Positions 24,515 to 32,719 of a DNA stretch of 64,000 nucleotides are shown here, piece after piece. The translations under genes and the position numbers were made by a program. Under the pieces are notes generated by a model. The model was not told the origin of the DNA. It saw only the letters and a program-made list of their open reading frames with translations, and made no database searches. Origin of the DNA: an uncultured Pseudomonadota bacterium (GTDB lineage: Bacteria > Myxococcota_A > UBA796 > CAJQPC01); NCBI GenBank assembly GCA_913060515.1, contig CAJXRZ010000017.1, positions 1 through 64,000 on the forward strand, read 5' to 3'. Position 1 is the stretch's first letter. Every line of letters starts with the position of its first letter.

Positions 24515-26068
24515 GTGCTGTCTGCCCTGCTCGCCCTCAGCCTGCCCTCAATGGCCGCTGATCCTCCCGCCGCTCCAGCTCAAGCCCCCGCGGCCACGAC
24601 CGCCGCTGCCCCCACACCTTCTCCCGACAAGGCCAAGGTTGAAGTCGGTGGCAAGTACGCCCTCTGGGCGCTGAACCAGCACAACTTCATGCTGGGAGCG
24701 GACCATCCGCTAAACGATGCGGACTACGTCGTTCAGATGCTCCGCGTCAACGGCAAGGCCTCCAAGGAGAACTACGGCGTCGTGGTGCGCGCTGACTTGG
24801 CCCAGGGCTGGTGGGGGGTGGACAACAGCCCCGATGTGACTCAGACCTCCGGCACGGATGCCGATGGCAATGTCACCAACAACACCGCCTGGAACCCCTA
24901 CAAGCTCTTCGGCAACAAGGACACCAACTACGGAATGCACGTGGACCAGGCCTATGCCTACGTCTTGGTGCCAGGTGTCTCTTTCCCCATCGAGGTTCGG
25001 GTCGGTCGCCAGTACTACAAGGTCGGACACAAGCTTGTCCTGGACCAAGATGGTGATGGCGTTCAAGTCCTCATCAAGCCCACCAAGACCTTTGGTGTGG
25101 ATCTGTCCTGGGCCAAGCTCTCTGAGGGAACGGGTTCCGTTCGCGCACCGACCGGTGCCCTGATGAACGATGACGGCGCCCGCGGAGACGCTGACCTCTT
25201 TTCCGGAACGCTTCGCTATGCGCCCAACAAGAAGGTCACTGCCGAGTTCTACGGCATCTACTACCAAGACAAGAGCGGTGACAACCTGGAGACCTACGCG
25301 CCCAACGGCGTGGGCTACCTGGAGGCGCGCTTCCGGCCCAACCTCTCCATGGTCAGTGTTTTTGGTCTGAGCTCAGACGCCAAGCTGCCCGTGGCTGGCG
25401 GTCTCAAGCTTCAAGCTGAAGGCGCCTACCTCATTGGTCGGGACGACGTGAACAACGCCGACCATGCTGGCGGACTCTTGGACGTCAACAACGGAGAGCT
25501 CAGTGGGTGGACGGCCTTCTTGGCCGCCGACCAGAGCTTGATGGGCGCGCCGCTTACTCTGGGGGCCAGCTTCGGCATCGGTTCCGGAGACGACGATGTC
25601 ACCGGTGGAAAGGGCAACATCAACAAGGTGATGACCCAGGGTTTCTTCCCCTTCACCAACGTGTGGGAAGACTCGGTCATGCCCGATGTCGAGGGCATCT
25701 CGCCACAGGGCTTGGGCTCGCCAGTGAGCCGCGGCTACCGTGAGTTTGAGAACACCATGGCCGTGCAGGTTCGCCTCGCGCTCAAGCCGCACGACCGGGT
25801 CAAGGTGGTCGCTAGCTACAGCTACTTCCGCGCCATGAACGGCGTGCCCGGCTTTGACGAGACCGGTGCGCCACTGCCCAGCGGTGCTGTGGACTTGGGC
25901 CAAGAGCTCGACGTGAACCTCTTCGTGAACGTCTACAAAGGCTTTGACTACGCCTGCCTCTTCGGCGTGTTCATGCCGGGTCAGGCTGCGGGCAACTTGA
26001 TGCTTGGAAACGGCAGCAACCTGGCGCCCGCTTGGGAAGTCAAGCAAGTCGTCACGGCCAAGTTCTAA
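24515..26068 (+). CDS. Outer-membrane porin-like beta-barrel protein
   Basis: 517 residues from GTG at 24515, preceded by AGTAGGAG. The signal peptide LSALLALSLPSMAA is cleaved before a Pro/Ala/Thr-rich spacer. The rest alternates hydrophobic residues in many beta strands, with short turns and long loops, and ends in Phe (VVTAKF), the usual outer-membrane barrel terminus. It resembles alginate-export/AlgE-type or anion porins. Placed between nap and nnrS genes, it may admit nitrate or nitrite (inference). Confidence 0.85.
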   Translation: MLSALLALSLPSMAADPPAAPAQAPAATTAAAPTPSPDKAKVEVGGKYALWALNQHNFMLGADHPLNDADYVVQMLRVNGKASKENYGVVVRADLAQGWWGVDNSPDVTQTSGTDADGNVTNNTAWNPYKLFGNKDTNYGMHVDQAYAYVLVPGVSFPIEVRVGRQYYKVGHKLVLDQDGDGVQVLIKPTKTFGVDLSWAKLSEGTGSVRAPTGALMNDDGARGDADLFSGTLRYAPNKKVTAEFYGIYYQDKSGDNLETYAPNGVGYLEARFRPNLSMVSVFGLSSDAKLPVAGGLKLQAEGAYLIGRDDVNNADHAGGLLDVNNGELSGWTAFLAADQSLMGAPLTLGASFGIGSGDDDVTGGKGNINKVMTQGFFPFTNVWEDSVMPDVEGISPQGLGSPVSRGYREFENTMAVQVRLALKPHDRVKVVASYSYFRAMNGVPGFDETGAPLPSGAVDLGQELDVNLFVNVYKGFDYACLFGVFMPGQAAGNLMLGNGSNLAPAWEVKQVVTAKF

Positions 26069-26071
26069 GGC

Positions 26072-26455
26072 ATGAAGTTCCCCGGCCAGCGCGCGCTGCG
26101 CATTGCTCTCCGCACTGCGCACATCGCGGCCATCGGGTGGCTGCTCGGTGCAGCCATCTATCAAGGTCCATCCGAGGGGCCTGTGCTGGCCACGATGCTC
26201 AGCGGTGGCGCCATGGTGGTTGAAGCGCTGGTGCGCCACGGCAGTGATTGGCTGCGCTTTGTAGGGAGCTGGGTGGTGCTGGCCAAGCTTGGGCTGCTGA
26301 TCTTTGCGCTCTGGTCTGGCATGCCCCTCTGGCCCCTGCTGCTGGCATTGGTCCTGGGAAGCGTCATCTCCCATGCCCCTGGGCGGCTACGACAGCACGC
26401 TCTCTGGGGCGAAAACGGTTCCTGTGCCGGAGGCGTCCGTGAGCGAGAGTCCTAA
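26072..26455 (+). CDS. Small integral membrane protein (127 aa)
   Basis: Three to four hydrophobic helices, with histidines in RTAHIAAIGW, a VRHGSDW loop and ISHAPGRLRQH. The His-containing helices recall small heme- or copper-related membrane proteins found beside nnrS, but no family can be named. It starts 3 bases after the porin gene and overlaps the NnrS-family gene by 17 bases. Confidence 0.75.
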   Translation: MKFPGQRALRIALRTAHIAAIGWLLGAAIYQGPSEGPVLATMLSGGAMVVEALVRHGSDWLRFVGSWVVLAKLGLLIFALWSGMPLWPLLLALVLGSVISHAPGRLRQHALWGENGSCAGGVRERES

Positions 26456-27506
26456 GTCCAGCGTGCTCGCAGGAGACCCCTGGCGTCTCTTCTTCCCCTT
26501 GGGCTTTCTCGCCGGCTTGCTCGCTCTCTTGCTCTGGGTGACGAGCTTGGCGGGACAGGCCAGCTTGGCTCCTCAGAGCCATGGCGCTGTGATGATCTGG
26601 GGCTTCTGTGGCTCGGTCATTCTCGGCTTCTTCCTGACCGCATTCCCTAGGCAGAATCAAGCGGGCCGTCCGCCGCTGGCGCTCATCCTGGGCGCTGCAC
26701 TCGGACAGCTGAGCTTCATCGTGTTGGGTCTGCTCGGCCAAGCCTCGTTTTGGTGGGTTGGAGCGGCGACTTGGGCCTTGGTGTGGGGCTATGGAGTGGC
26801 CGTCGCCGTACCGAGTCTGGGGCGGAAGTGGGAGTCCACGACGGCCGCCATTCCGCTGGCCCTCACCGCCGGGCTGCTTGCTCTAATTCTGGGCAGCACG
26901 CATCCAGGCATGGCTGCTGAGATTGGGGTGCACGGCTTTCTGCTTCTGCTTGCCCTGGCCTTGTTGGACCGCATGCTTCCTTTCTTCTCCAGAAAGCGCA
27001 TCCCCGAGTACTCGGGAAAACGCCTGGACGGCTTCTTGCCGCTCTTGGCGCCGCTCCTTCTCCTGCGTCCAGTCTGGTTGCTGGATCCCGTGTTTCGCTG
27101 GGTCGCCGGTCTCGGCTGCGGTGTGTTGATACTGCGCCAGATGTGGGGATGGCGCACAGACCAGGGCCTGCGTGAGCCGCTGGTTGCCGTGCTTCATCTG
27201 GGCGCTCTGTGGATTGCTGCAGGCTTCTTCTTGGATGCCTTTGGTCTGGACGCAAGGCACCTCTGGACCATCGGCGGAATGGGCACCTTGGTCATTGGTT
27301 TTGCCGTTCGGGTCACGCGAGGCCACACCGGTCTACCGCTCAAGCTGGGCTGGACGGGTGCGCTGGCAGTGCTCCTGGTTCAAGGCGCTGCCTTCTCTAG
27401 GGTTCTAGGCGAAGGTCACTGGCACTTGTTGGCGGGCGTCCTGATGGCCGGTGCTTGTTTGGTCTGGATCGTGGCACTGGGCATGCGCTGTTTCCGGGTG
27501 TCTTGA
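26439..27506 (+). CDS. nnrS: NnrS-family heme-copper membrane protein
   Basis: 355 residues, about 12 hydrophobic helices, from GTG 26439. Family hallmarks: PWRLFFPLGFLAGL at the start, SHGAVMIWGFCGSVILGFFLTAFP, then FFSRKRIPEY in the middle, and HLWTIGGMGTLVIGFAVRVTRGHTG near the end. NnrS proteins protect against NO stress and occur with denitrification genes. It closes the 8.4-27.5 kb denitrification island. Confidence 0.88.
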   Translation: MSESPKSSVLAGDPWRLFFPLGFLAGLLALLLWVTSLAGQASLAPQSHGAVMIWGFCGSVILGFFLTAFPRQNQAGRPPLALILGAALGQLSFIVLGLLGQASFWWVGAATWALVWGYGVAVAVPSLGRKWESTTAAIPLALTAGLLALILGSTHPGMAAEIGVHGFLLLLALALLDRMLPFFSRKRIPEYSGKRLDGFLPLLAPLLLLRPVWLLDPVFRWVAGLGCGVLILRQMWGWRTDQGLREPLVAVLHLGALWIAAGFFLDAFGLDARHLWTIGGMGTLVIGFAVRVTRGHTGLPLKLGWTGALAVLLVQGAAFSRVLGEGHWHLLAGVLMAGACLVWIVALGMRCFRVS

Positions 27507-27574
27507 CCTTCTTCGTGGCGTCGATTTCAAGCTTCATCGAGAGCAATCCTTAGGCTTGAACTCTGAGGTCAGCA

Positions 27575-30025
27575 CTAGAAAACGATGGCCTGAACGCTCT
27601 CTCGGGGCTGACTCATGCCTGGCACGATGGGGACTCTCCAGCGGGGGGTGTTCAGGGGCCTCCAGCTCCACTGGGTCAGCAAGCGGGAGAGCACCAACAG
27701 GGCCACCGCCTCTGGGAGTTGTTCTGCGGGACCGCGGGTGCCAAAGCCCTCGTCAAAGAGCCCTTGGCCTTGGGCTCCAGTCAGTGGGAGCTCAGCCTGC
27801 GGCCGAAAGATCTGGGCCCCTGGGGGGCGGTTGCACAGGCTGAGGCTGGCACCCACAAGGGCGCCCATTGGAATGGCCATGCCGTCCAGAACGAGGTCAG
27901 CTTGGCTCTGCCGCCAGAGGCCGCCGCCTCCGTGCAAGCGAATGGCCTCGCGCAGGCAGAGATGGAGCAGGGGCAGGCCCCGAAGCGCTTCGAGGCTCTG
28001 GGGGAGCGCCTCTGCTTCGGACTGTATGGCTCTGAGCATCTCCGGCTGGGTTGTCTCCAACAGCGTTGCGAGCACGGAGAGGGAGGCGTTTCGCTGGGCA
28101 GCGAGCAGGACTCTGAGGCTGTCCATCCCCACCAGCTCAGTCAATGCCTCTCGAGCCGCCATGCGACGGCGCGCGGCCGCGGTCTCCACCGGGAGCAGGG
28201 CCCCAAAGGCTGTGAAGTCCTCGCTCAGGTCGGTGAGCAGGGAGACCATCTCGGAGAGCAAGGCGGTGTTTGCGGGGGCCGCGCAGAGTGGGAGCAGAGC
28301 TGCGGTGACCGTTTCACGGGCCAGTTTGAGCACATCGATGGGGGACTGCGCGGGTAGGCGCTCGGCCAGCAGCTTGTCCACCGCCTCGAAGCAGGCCCTC
28401 GGGAGGGTCTCGATGGAGAGCACCGGAGCCTGGCTGACGAGCTCAGCGCCCAGCAGGCGTCCGGTCAAGGTGCACCAAGCCGCTGGACCATCCAACTCTG
28501 GCGTGGCCAGCACCGTGGCGAGCAGTTCGGGTTTGGCGACGGGGTCCACAAAGACAAAGTCCACCCCCATCAAGTGCGCCCCGAACACAGGCCCAAGCCG
28601 CGCGTGGCCGCGCTGCTGGAAGCCCGCGGGGTCACGGCTCAAGCTGAAGTTGCCCAGCCAGGGAATCAACCTGGGCATGCAGGGAAGGGGCTCTGCCAAG
28701 GGGAGGGGGGCCAGAGTTGTTGTCTCTGCGCCTGCTAGAGGGAGCGTTGGCAGCACATCGGCCAGGATTCCTGGCACCGCTTTGCGCATACAGCCCCCGC
28801 AGACCGTCCCGCAGCCTGTGGTCTGGCGCAGTGCTTCTGCACTTCGGGCACCGGACTGGATGGCGGTCTCCAGCGCAGCGCGCTCCAGGTTCAGGCAGCG
28901 GCAGATCAGGGCCCCAGGGGCAGAGAGGGAAGCTGAGCGAGCGGCCTTGCGGAGGGTGCGGCGCTGCGGCACCGAGAGCGGGACGCCGTCCAGCGCCAGG
29001 GTCTGGAGCCCAGCCACATCTTCGTATCGGCCACTGTCTTCCAGGCCTACGACGCGGTGTTCAGCGTCCAGAGACACAGTGGTGCCGGCGGCCAGGGTCA
29101 GGACTTTGGCGACCTGAGAATCGGTGAGCGCGAAGCGGTATCGGCCTGAAGGGGCACGCAAGGCGCGCAGCTCACGGCCGTCGTCCAGTGCGTAGACGCT
29201 CTCGATGCAGGTCTCCTGATCCGCCAAGACGCTGCGTTGGTGCACGGTGCCGCTGCTGGGGAGCGTGTAGCTTCGGAGCAAGGAGGCCAGAAAGGCCTCC
29301 AGCTCCGGGTGCTCTTCGTGCAGCGCCTGTGCTTGGTCGAGCGCCACGAAGGCCGTGGTCAGGCCGTGTCGGGCGACAACGGAGGCTGCCCGTGGCCCGT
29401 CCCTTAGGGTCGCCTTCTCTCCGAACACGGAGCCTGGGTACACGGTGCAGAGGTGCACCGGTTCACCGGTGCGGTCGGTCACCACCTCGGCGCGGCCCGA
29501 GAGCACCAAGTGCAGCCCGTCGGCGGCATCGCCTTCCTCGAAGAGCACCTCGCCCTCCGAGAAGGAGCGCCGCTCGCTGGCGTCCAGGAGCCGCTTGAGG
29601 GGGCCAGCGCTTCGGCTCAGGCGCTCCTCGGTCCGGGCCAGTGAGCCAGCCTCGATGCGTTGCTTTCGAGCACTCTGGCGGGCCAACTTGGAGAACAGGT
29701 CCGCCTCCACCCGGAGCAGTCGGGCCAACTCTGGGGCCCCAGCCTGCGCGTTTCGTTTTCCGGGGCTGTCCGCGAGCAGGGCTTGCTCTCCCACCAGAGC
29801 GCCTGGTCCGCTCCGGCCCAGCAAGGCCCCATTCCCAGCTCGGATCTCCAGCTCACCCTCCAAGACAACGTAGGCGGCATCTGCCTGGGCACCCGTCTCG
29901 AAGAGCAGGGCGCCAGCGGCTAGGTCCACCACCTCCAGTGTACGGGCCAACTCAGCGAGCTCCAGGGTGCTGCAGTCCAGACCCAGAGGGCTCCTCCTCA
30001 GAGCGGCGACAATCGATGTTCCCAT
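27575..30025 (-). CDS. cNMP-cNMP-BFD ferredoxin-P450-like fusion lacking heme cysteine
   Basis: 816 residues from ATG 30025. Residues about 15-125 and 145-250 are two cyclic-nucleotide-binding domains (LFETGAQADAAYVVLEGEL; LFEEGDAADGLHLVLSG, GSVFGEKATLRDGPR). Residues 260-370 are not recognised. Residues 373-420 are a bacterioferritin-associated-ferredoxin domain with Cys375-x-Cys377-x31-Cys409-x2-Cys412, the [2Fe-2S] pattern. From 449 to the end it aligns by eye with CYP51-type P450s: IPWLGNF, LGPVFG, a full ExxR (Glu693-Arg696, LREAIRLH) and the FG of the heme loop (761-762). The heme-ligand position, seven residues after Phe761, is Glu768, and the I-helix lacks the usual acid-Thr pair. The P450 fold is therefore probably heme-free or differently liganded. 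It is followed 8 bases away by an SDR gene. Confidence 0.85.
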   Translation of the reverse strand: MGTSIVAALRRSPLGLDCSTLELAELARTLEVVDLAAGALLFETGAQADAAYVVLEGELEIRAGNGALLGRSGPGALVGEQALLADSPGKRNAQAGAPELARLLRVEADLFSKLARQSARKQRIEAGSLARTEERLSRSAGPLKRLLDASERRSFSEGEVLFEEGDAADGLHLVLSGRAEVVTDRTGEPVHLCTVYPGSVFGEKATLRDGPRAASVVARHGLTTAFVALDQAQALHEEHPELEAFLASLLRSYTLPSSGTVHQRSVLADQETCIESVYALDDGRELRALRAPSGRYRFALTDSQVAKVLTLAAGTTVSLDAEHRVVGLEDSGRYEDVAGLQTLALDGVPLSVPQRRTLRKAARSASLSAPGALICRCLNLERAALETAIQSGARSAEALRQTTGCGTVCGGCMRKAVPGILADVLPTLPLAGAETTTLAPLPLAEPLPCMPRLIPWLGNFSLSRDPAGFQQRGHARLGPVFGAHLMGVDFVFVDPVAKPELLATVLATPELDGPAAWCTLTGRLLGAELVSQAPVLSIETLPRACFEAVDKLLAERLPAQSPIDVLKLARETVTAALLPLCAAPANTALLSEMVSLLTDLSEDFTAFGALLPVETAAARRRMAAREALTELVGMDSLRVLLAAQRNASLSVLATLLETTQPEMLRAIQSEAEALPQSLEALRGLPLLHLCLREAIRLHGGGGLWRQSQADLVLDGMAIPMGALVGASLSLCNRPPGAQIFRPQAELPLTGAQGQGLFDEGFGTRGPAEQLPEAVALLVLSRLLTQWSWRPLNTPRWRVPIVPGMSQPRESVQAIVF

Positions 30026-30033
30026 GTTTTGCC

Positions 30034-30942
30034 CTAGCGTTTGATGAGTTCTGGCTGAGCGGCGGCCTGCTCGCGAGAGAGGCGCTTCGGTGCCGGCAAT
30101 CCCCAAACGGCTCGGAGGGCGCCTCGCACGCCCCAGAGCATTCCGCTGTCCGCCTCGGGCACGCAGTCAGGAATCACCCAAGCCACAATCCATGGACAGA
30201 AGCGCTGCCAGTAGATGGCCATGATCTCCACGCCCCCGATGCGGACCTCGCGCTTTCGGCCTCGAAGGGCAGGCAGCACTTGAAGGGCCACCTCTTCTGC
30301 CGTCAGGCCCCCTGAGACCTGTGGGTCAGGCCGACCAATGGGGATGCCCTCGCCATCGAGGGCCTTCTTGCTGATGTCGGTGGACACAAAACCCGGGCAC
30401 ACCATGGTCACGTGTACGCCCGACCCGCCAAGCTCCGCCCTTAGGGTGTTGGACCAGGCCCGCAACGCGTGCTTGGAGGCCGAGTAGTAGGCCCGTTCTG
30501 GCGCAGCGACGTAGGCCGCCACAGAGGTCATGTTCACGATGTGGCCCTGCCCTTTGGAGAGCATGGCGGGCAACACGGCGGCGGTGAGCGCGGTCGCGCC
30601 GAAGAAGTTCACTTCCATCAGGCGGCGGGCGGTCTCCTGCTTGGTGTGCTGGGTCTCTGAGCGTTGGCTGACGCCTGCGTTGTTCACCAGAACATCCACC
30701 CGTCCACGCCAGGCGAGGGCCTGTTCCGCTGCGGGCCCAATGGCGCTCTGGTCGGTCAAGTCCAAGGGCAGGACCATCGCCTCATTGGGCAGGCTGGCGG
30801 CGACGCTCTCCAGTGCTTGTCGGCGGCGAGCGCTCAAGATGACGAAGGCCCCGGCCATGGAGAAGGCTCGGGCCATGGCTGCGCCGATGCCGGAGGAAGC
30901 GCCTGTGATCCAGACGACCTGTTGATGGAATTGCGGGTGCAC
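30034..30942 (-). CDS. Short-chain dehydrogenase/reductase
   Basis: 302 residues. Rossmann cofactor motif TGASSGIG near residue 14, NNAGVS, and catalytic Ser/Tyr/Lys in MTSVAAY and YYSASKHA. The extended C-terminus (GGVEIMAIYWQRFCPWIVAWVIP) looks membrane-associated, as in SDRs acting on lipids, steroids or retinoids. It lies 8 bases upstream of the P450-like fusion on the same strand, so the pair is probably co-transcribed. Confidence 0.93.
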   Translation of the reverse strand: MHPQFHQQVVWITGASSGIGAAMARAFSMAGAFVILSARRRQALESVAASLPNEAMVLPLDLTDQSAIGPAAEQALAWRGRVDVLVNNAGVSQRSETQHTKQETARRLMEVNFFGATALTAAVLPAMLSKGQGHIVNMTSVAAYVAAPERAYYSASKHALRAWSNTLRAELGGSGVHVTMVCPGFVSTDISKKALDGEGIPIGRPDPQVSGGLTAEEVALQVLPALRGRKREVRIGGVEIMAIYWQRFCPWIVAWVIPDCVPEADSGMLWGVRGALRAVWGLPAPKRLSREQAAAQPELIKR

Positions 30943-31140
30943 GTGGGCCGCTCCTGGAGAGGGGGGGTGGGGACAGGCGAGCGCGCCGCATCCACCTCCT
31001 TCACGTCAAGCGCCGGCAGAACCCGTCTCCGGTGGGCAAGAAAAGTTGAGATTGGGGGCCAGAGGGGCTCCAGGAAAAAGAATGCGGTGCCCTGACAGGA
31101 TTCCCTTTCGCTTTGCGTGAGTAGAGGAGAACCCCCCGCA
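30943..31140. other. Divergent intergenic region
   Basis: 198 bases between the minus-strand SDR/P450-like pair and the plus-strand hydroxylase operon; it must hold two promoters. AGAGGAGA about 10 bases before 31141 is a strong ribosome-binding site that decides the hydroxylase start over the GTG at 31117. CTGACA near 31092 could be a -35 element. No clear hairpin or small gene. Confidence 0.4.
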
Positions 31141-31986
31141 ATGCAGTCTCCCCAAGGGGGGCCGCACACGGAGCCCCAGTTGGAAGAGATTCTCGGCATC
31201 CTTGGCTCGAACTACGCCGGCGCCGCTGGCCGCTCGGTCTTTCGCTACCTCATCATCTGTGGCGGCGCCTTTGCTGTGTTCTGGGTGTTCCTGCATGAGC
31301 GTCTGGAACATCGAAAAATCCAGGAAGGCCAGCCTCCCCGGAAGATGAACCTGAAGGAGGCGCGAGACTCGATCTACGCAACTCTGGTCATCGCGGTGGT
31401 CACGGCGGTGTCTCTCTGGCTCAATGAGTTGGGCCACCTGCAACTCTACATGGACCCCATGGAATACGGCGCCCCCTGGCTGGTCGTTTCCTTGGTTCTC
31501 CTTGTCTTTGGCTTTGACACTTACTTCTATTGGACCCACCGCCTCATGCACCATGTGGCGCTCTACAACTGGACCCACGAGAAGCACCACGAGTACACAG
31601 ACCCTTCCCCTCTGGCGGCGTACAGCTTCACGGCCTGGGAAGCGTTGACCTACGCCTTGTTTGGTCCGATGGTTCTGTTGGTTCTGCCTGTGAACTTTTA
31701 CGTGCTGCTCATCGCTGGCTCCTGGTTCACCCTGGCCTCCACCCTGGTGCACCTGGGCTATGAACTCGCCCCAAGTTGGTGGGGAAAGAGCAGGTTGACA
31801 CGATGGATCGGCACGTCGACGATGCACAACATGCACCACGAGTACATCCACTACAACTTCGCCTTGTACTTCACCTTCTGGGACCGCTGGATGGGCACGA
31901 TGCACCCGGACTACGACGAAGTGCTTGAAGAGCTGACTGCCCAGCCCCTCTTTCAGCGCGCCAAGGCGCCATCGAAGGCGGCCTAA
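31141..31986 (+). CDS. Sterol desaturase/fatty acid hydroxylase family protein
   Basis: 281 residues with about 4-5 membrane helices and the three di-iron histidine clusters of the superfamily: HRLMHH, HEKHHEY and MHNMHHEY. Members hydroxylate or desaturate lipids, carotenoids or sterols (ERG3-like). ATG 31141 is chosen for its ribosome-binding site AGAGGAGA. Neighbours are Coq4- and PlsC-type genes downstream and an SDR/P450-like pair on the other side, which points to lipid modification. Confidence 0.93.
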   Translation: MQSPQGGPHTEPQLEEILGILGSNYAGAAGRSVFRYLIICGGAFAVFWVFLHERLEHRKIQEGQPPRKMNLKEARDSIYATLVIAVVTAVSLWLNELGHLQLYMDPMEYGAPWLVVSLVLLVFGFDTYFYWTHRLMHHVALYNWTHEKHHEYTDPSPLAAYSFTAWEALTYALFGPMVLLVLPVNFYVLLIAGSWFTLASTLVHLGYELAPSWWGKSRLTRWIGTSTMHNMHHEYIHYNFALYFTFWDRWMGTMHPDYDEVLEELTAQPLFQRAKAPSKAA

Positions 31987-31987
31987 A

Positions 31988-32719
31988 ATGAGCCTTCCTA
32001 CGCTGTTGCTGCGCGTTCGCGTCTTTGCCTACCACGGCGCCCGCTTGCTCTTTCTAAAGTGGCCCGACTACACCTTCGACGACCTGGCGGCGATGCAAGA
32101 CACTCTGGATGGCCCCGCTTTCCAGAGAGCCGCCCAAAAATTGGCCCAAGAGCCAGAGGGCCGCAGGCTGCTTGAGCAGCGCCCCAACCTGGGCATCGAC
32201 ACGGTCGACTGGCAGACCCTGAGCATGCTCCCCCTCGACACCCTGGGCTACAACGTGTGGCACCACTTCTACAGCAATGGGCTGCTCAAGCACGTGGTCT
32301 TGGGCCCGCCCAAGATGCAGTGGGGGGAGGAAGCGGAGTTTGCCAAGGCCCGCTACCGGGCCACCCATGACCTGCGGCACGTGATGTTGGGGCTCGGCGT
32401 GGAGGGCTACGAGGAGGTGGTGCTGCAGACCTTCCAGTGCGCTCAGCTCTACCAGAACCTCTCCGCGCTCATCGTTCTGTTGGGGGGCCTCAAGCACATT
32501 CTGATGGATGGCAGGTGGCGAGAGGTCTTCAGCCTGGCCCCCAAGGCCTGGCGTGTCGGCCGCCAAGCACGCTTCCTGCTGCACATGCCTGCCGAGGAGA
32601 TGTGGACCCTGTCCCTGGAGCAGGTGCGTGCGGACTACGGCATCGTTCCTGTCGGGCGCCGCTATCCGGTGGCCGCACGCCATCCAGATGCAGGCCGCAT
32701 CTATGATGTGGCGGCGTGA
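31988..32719 (+). CDS. Coq4-family protein
   Basis: 243 residues. Carries the Coq4 zinc motif HDLRHVMLG...E (His-Asp-x2-His with a Glu 12 residues on) near residue 127. Coq4 acts in ubiquinone synthesis, where it has been linked to C1 decarboxylation/hydroxylation. Here it is one base after the hydroxylase gene and overlaps the acyltransferase gene, an unusual setting for quinone synthesis, so a related lipid-like substrate is possible. Confidence 0.88.
   Translation: MSLPTLLLRVRVFAYHGARLLFLKWPDYTFDDLAAMQDTLDGPAFQRAAQKLAQEPEGRRLLEQRPNLGIDTVDWQTLSMLPLDTLGYNVWHHFYSNGLLKHVVLGPPKMQWGEEAEFAKARYRATHDLRHVMLGLGVEGYEEVVLQTFQCAQLYQNLSALIVLLGGLKHILMDGRWREVFSLAPKAWRVGRQARFLLHMPAEEMWTLSLEQVRADYGIVPVGRRYPVAARHPDAGRIYDVAA

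Noticed and set aside
8883-27506. Complete denitrification to N2
   Set aside because: No nosZ, nosD or other N2O-reductase genes are in the window; only steps to N2O can be supported.
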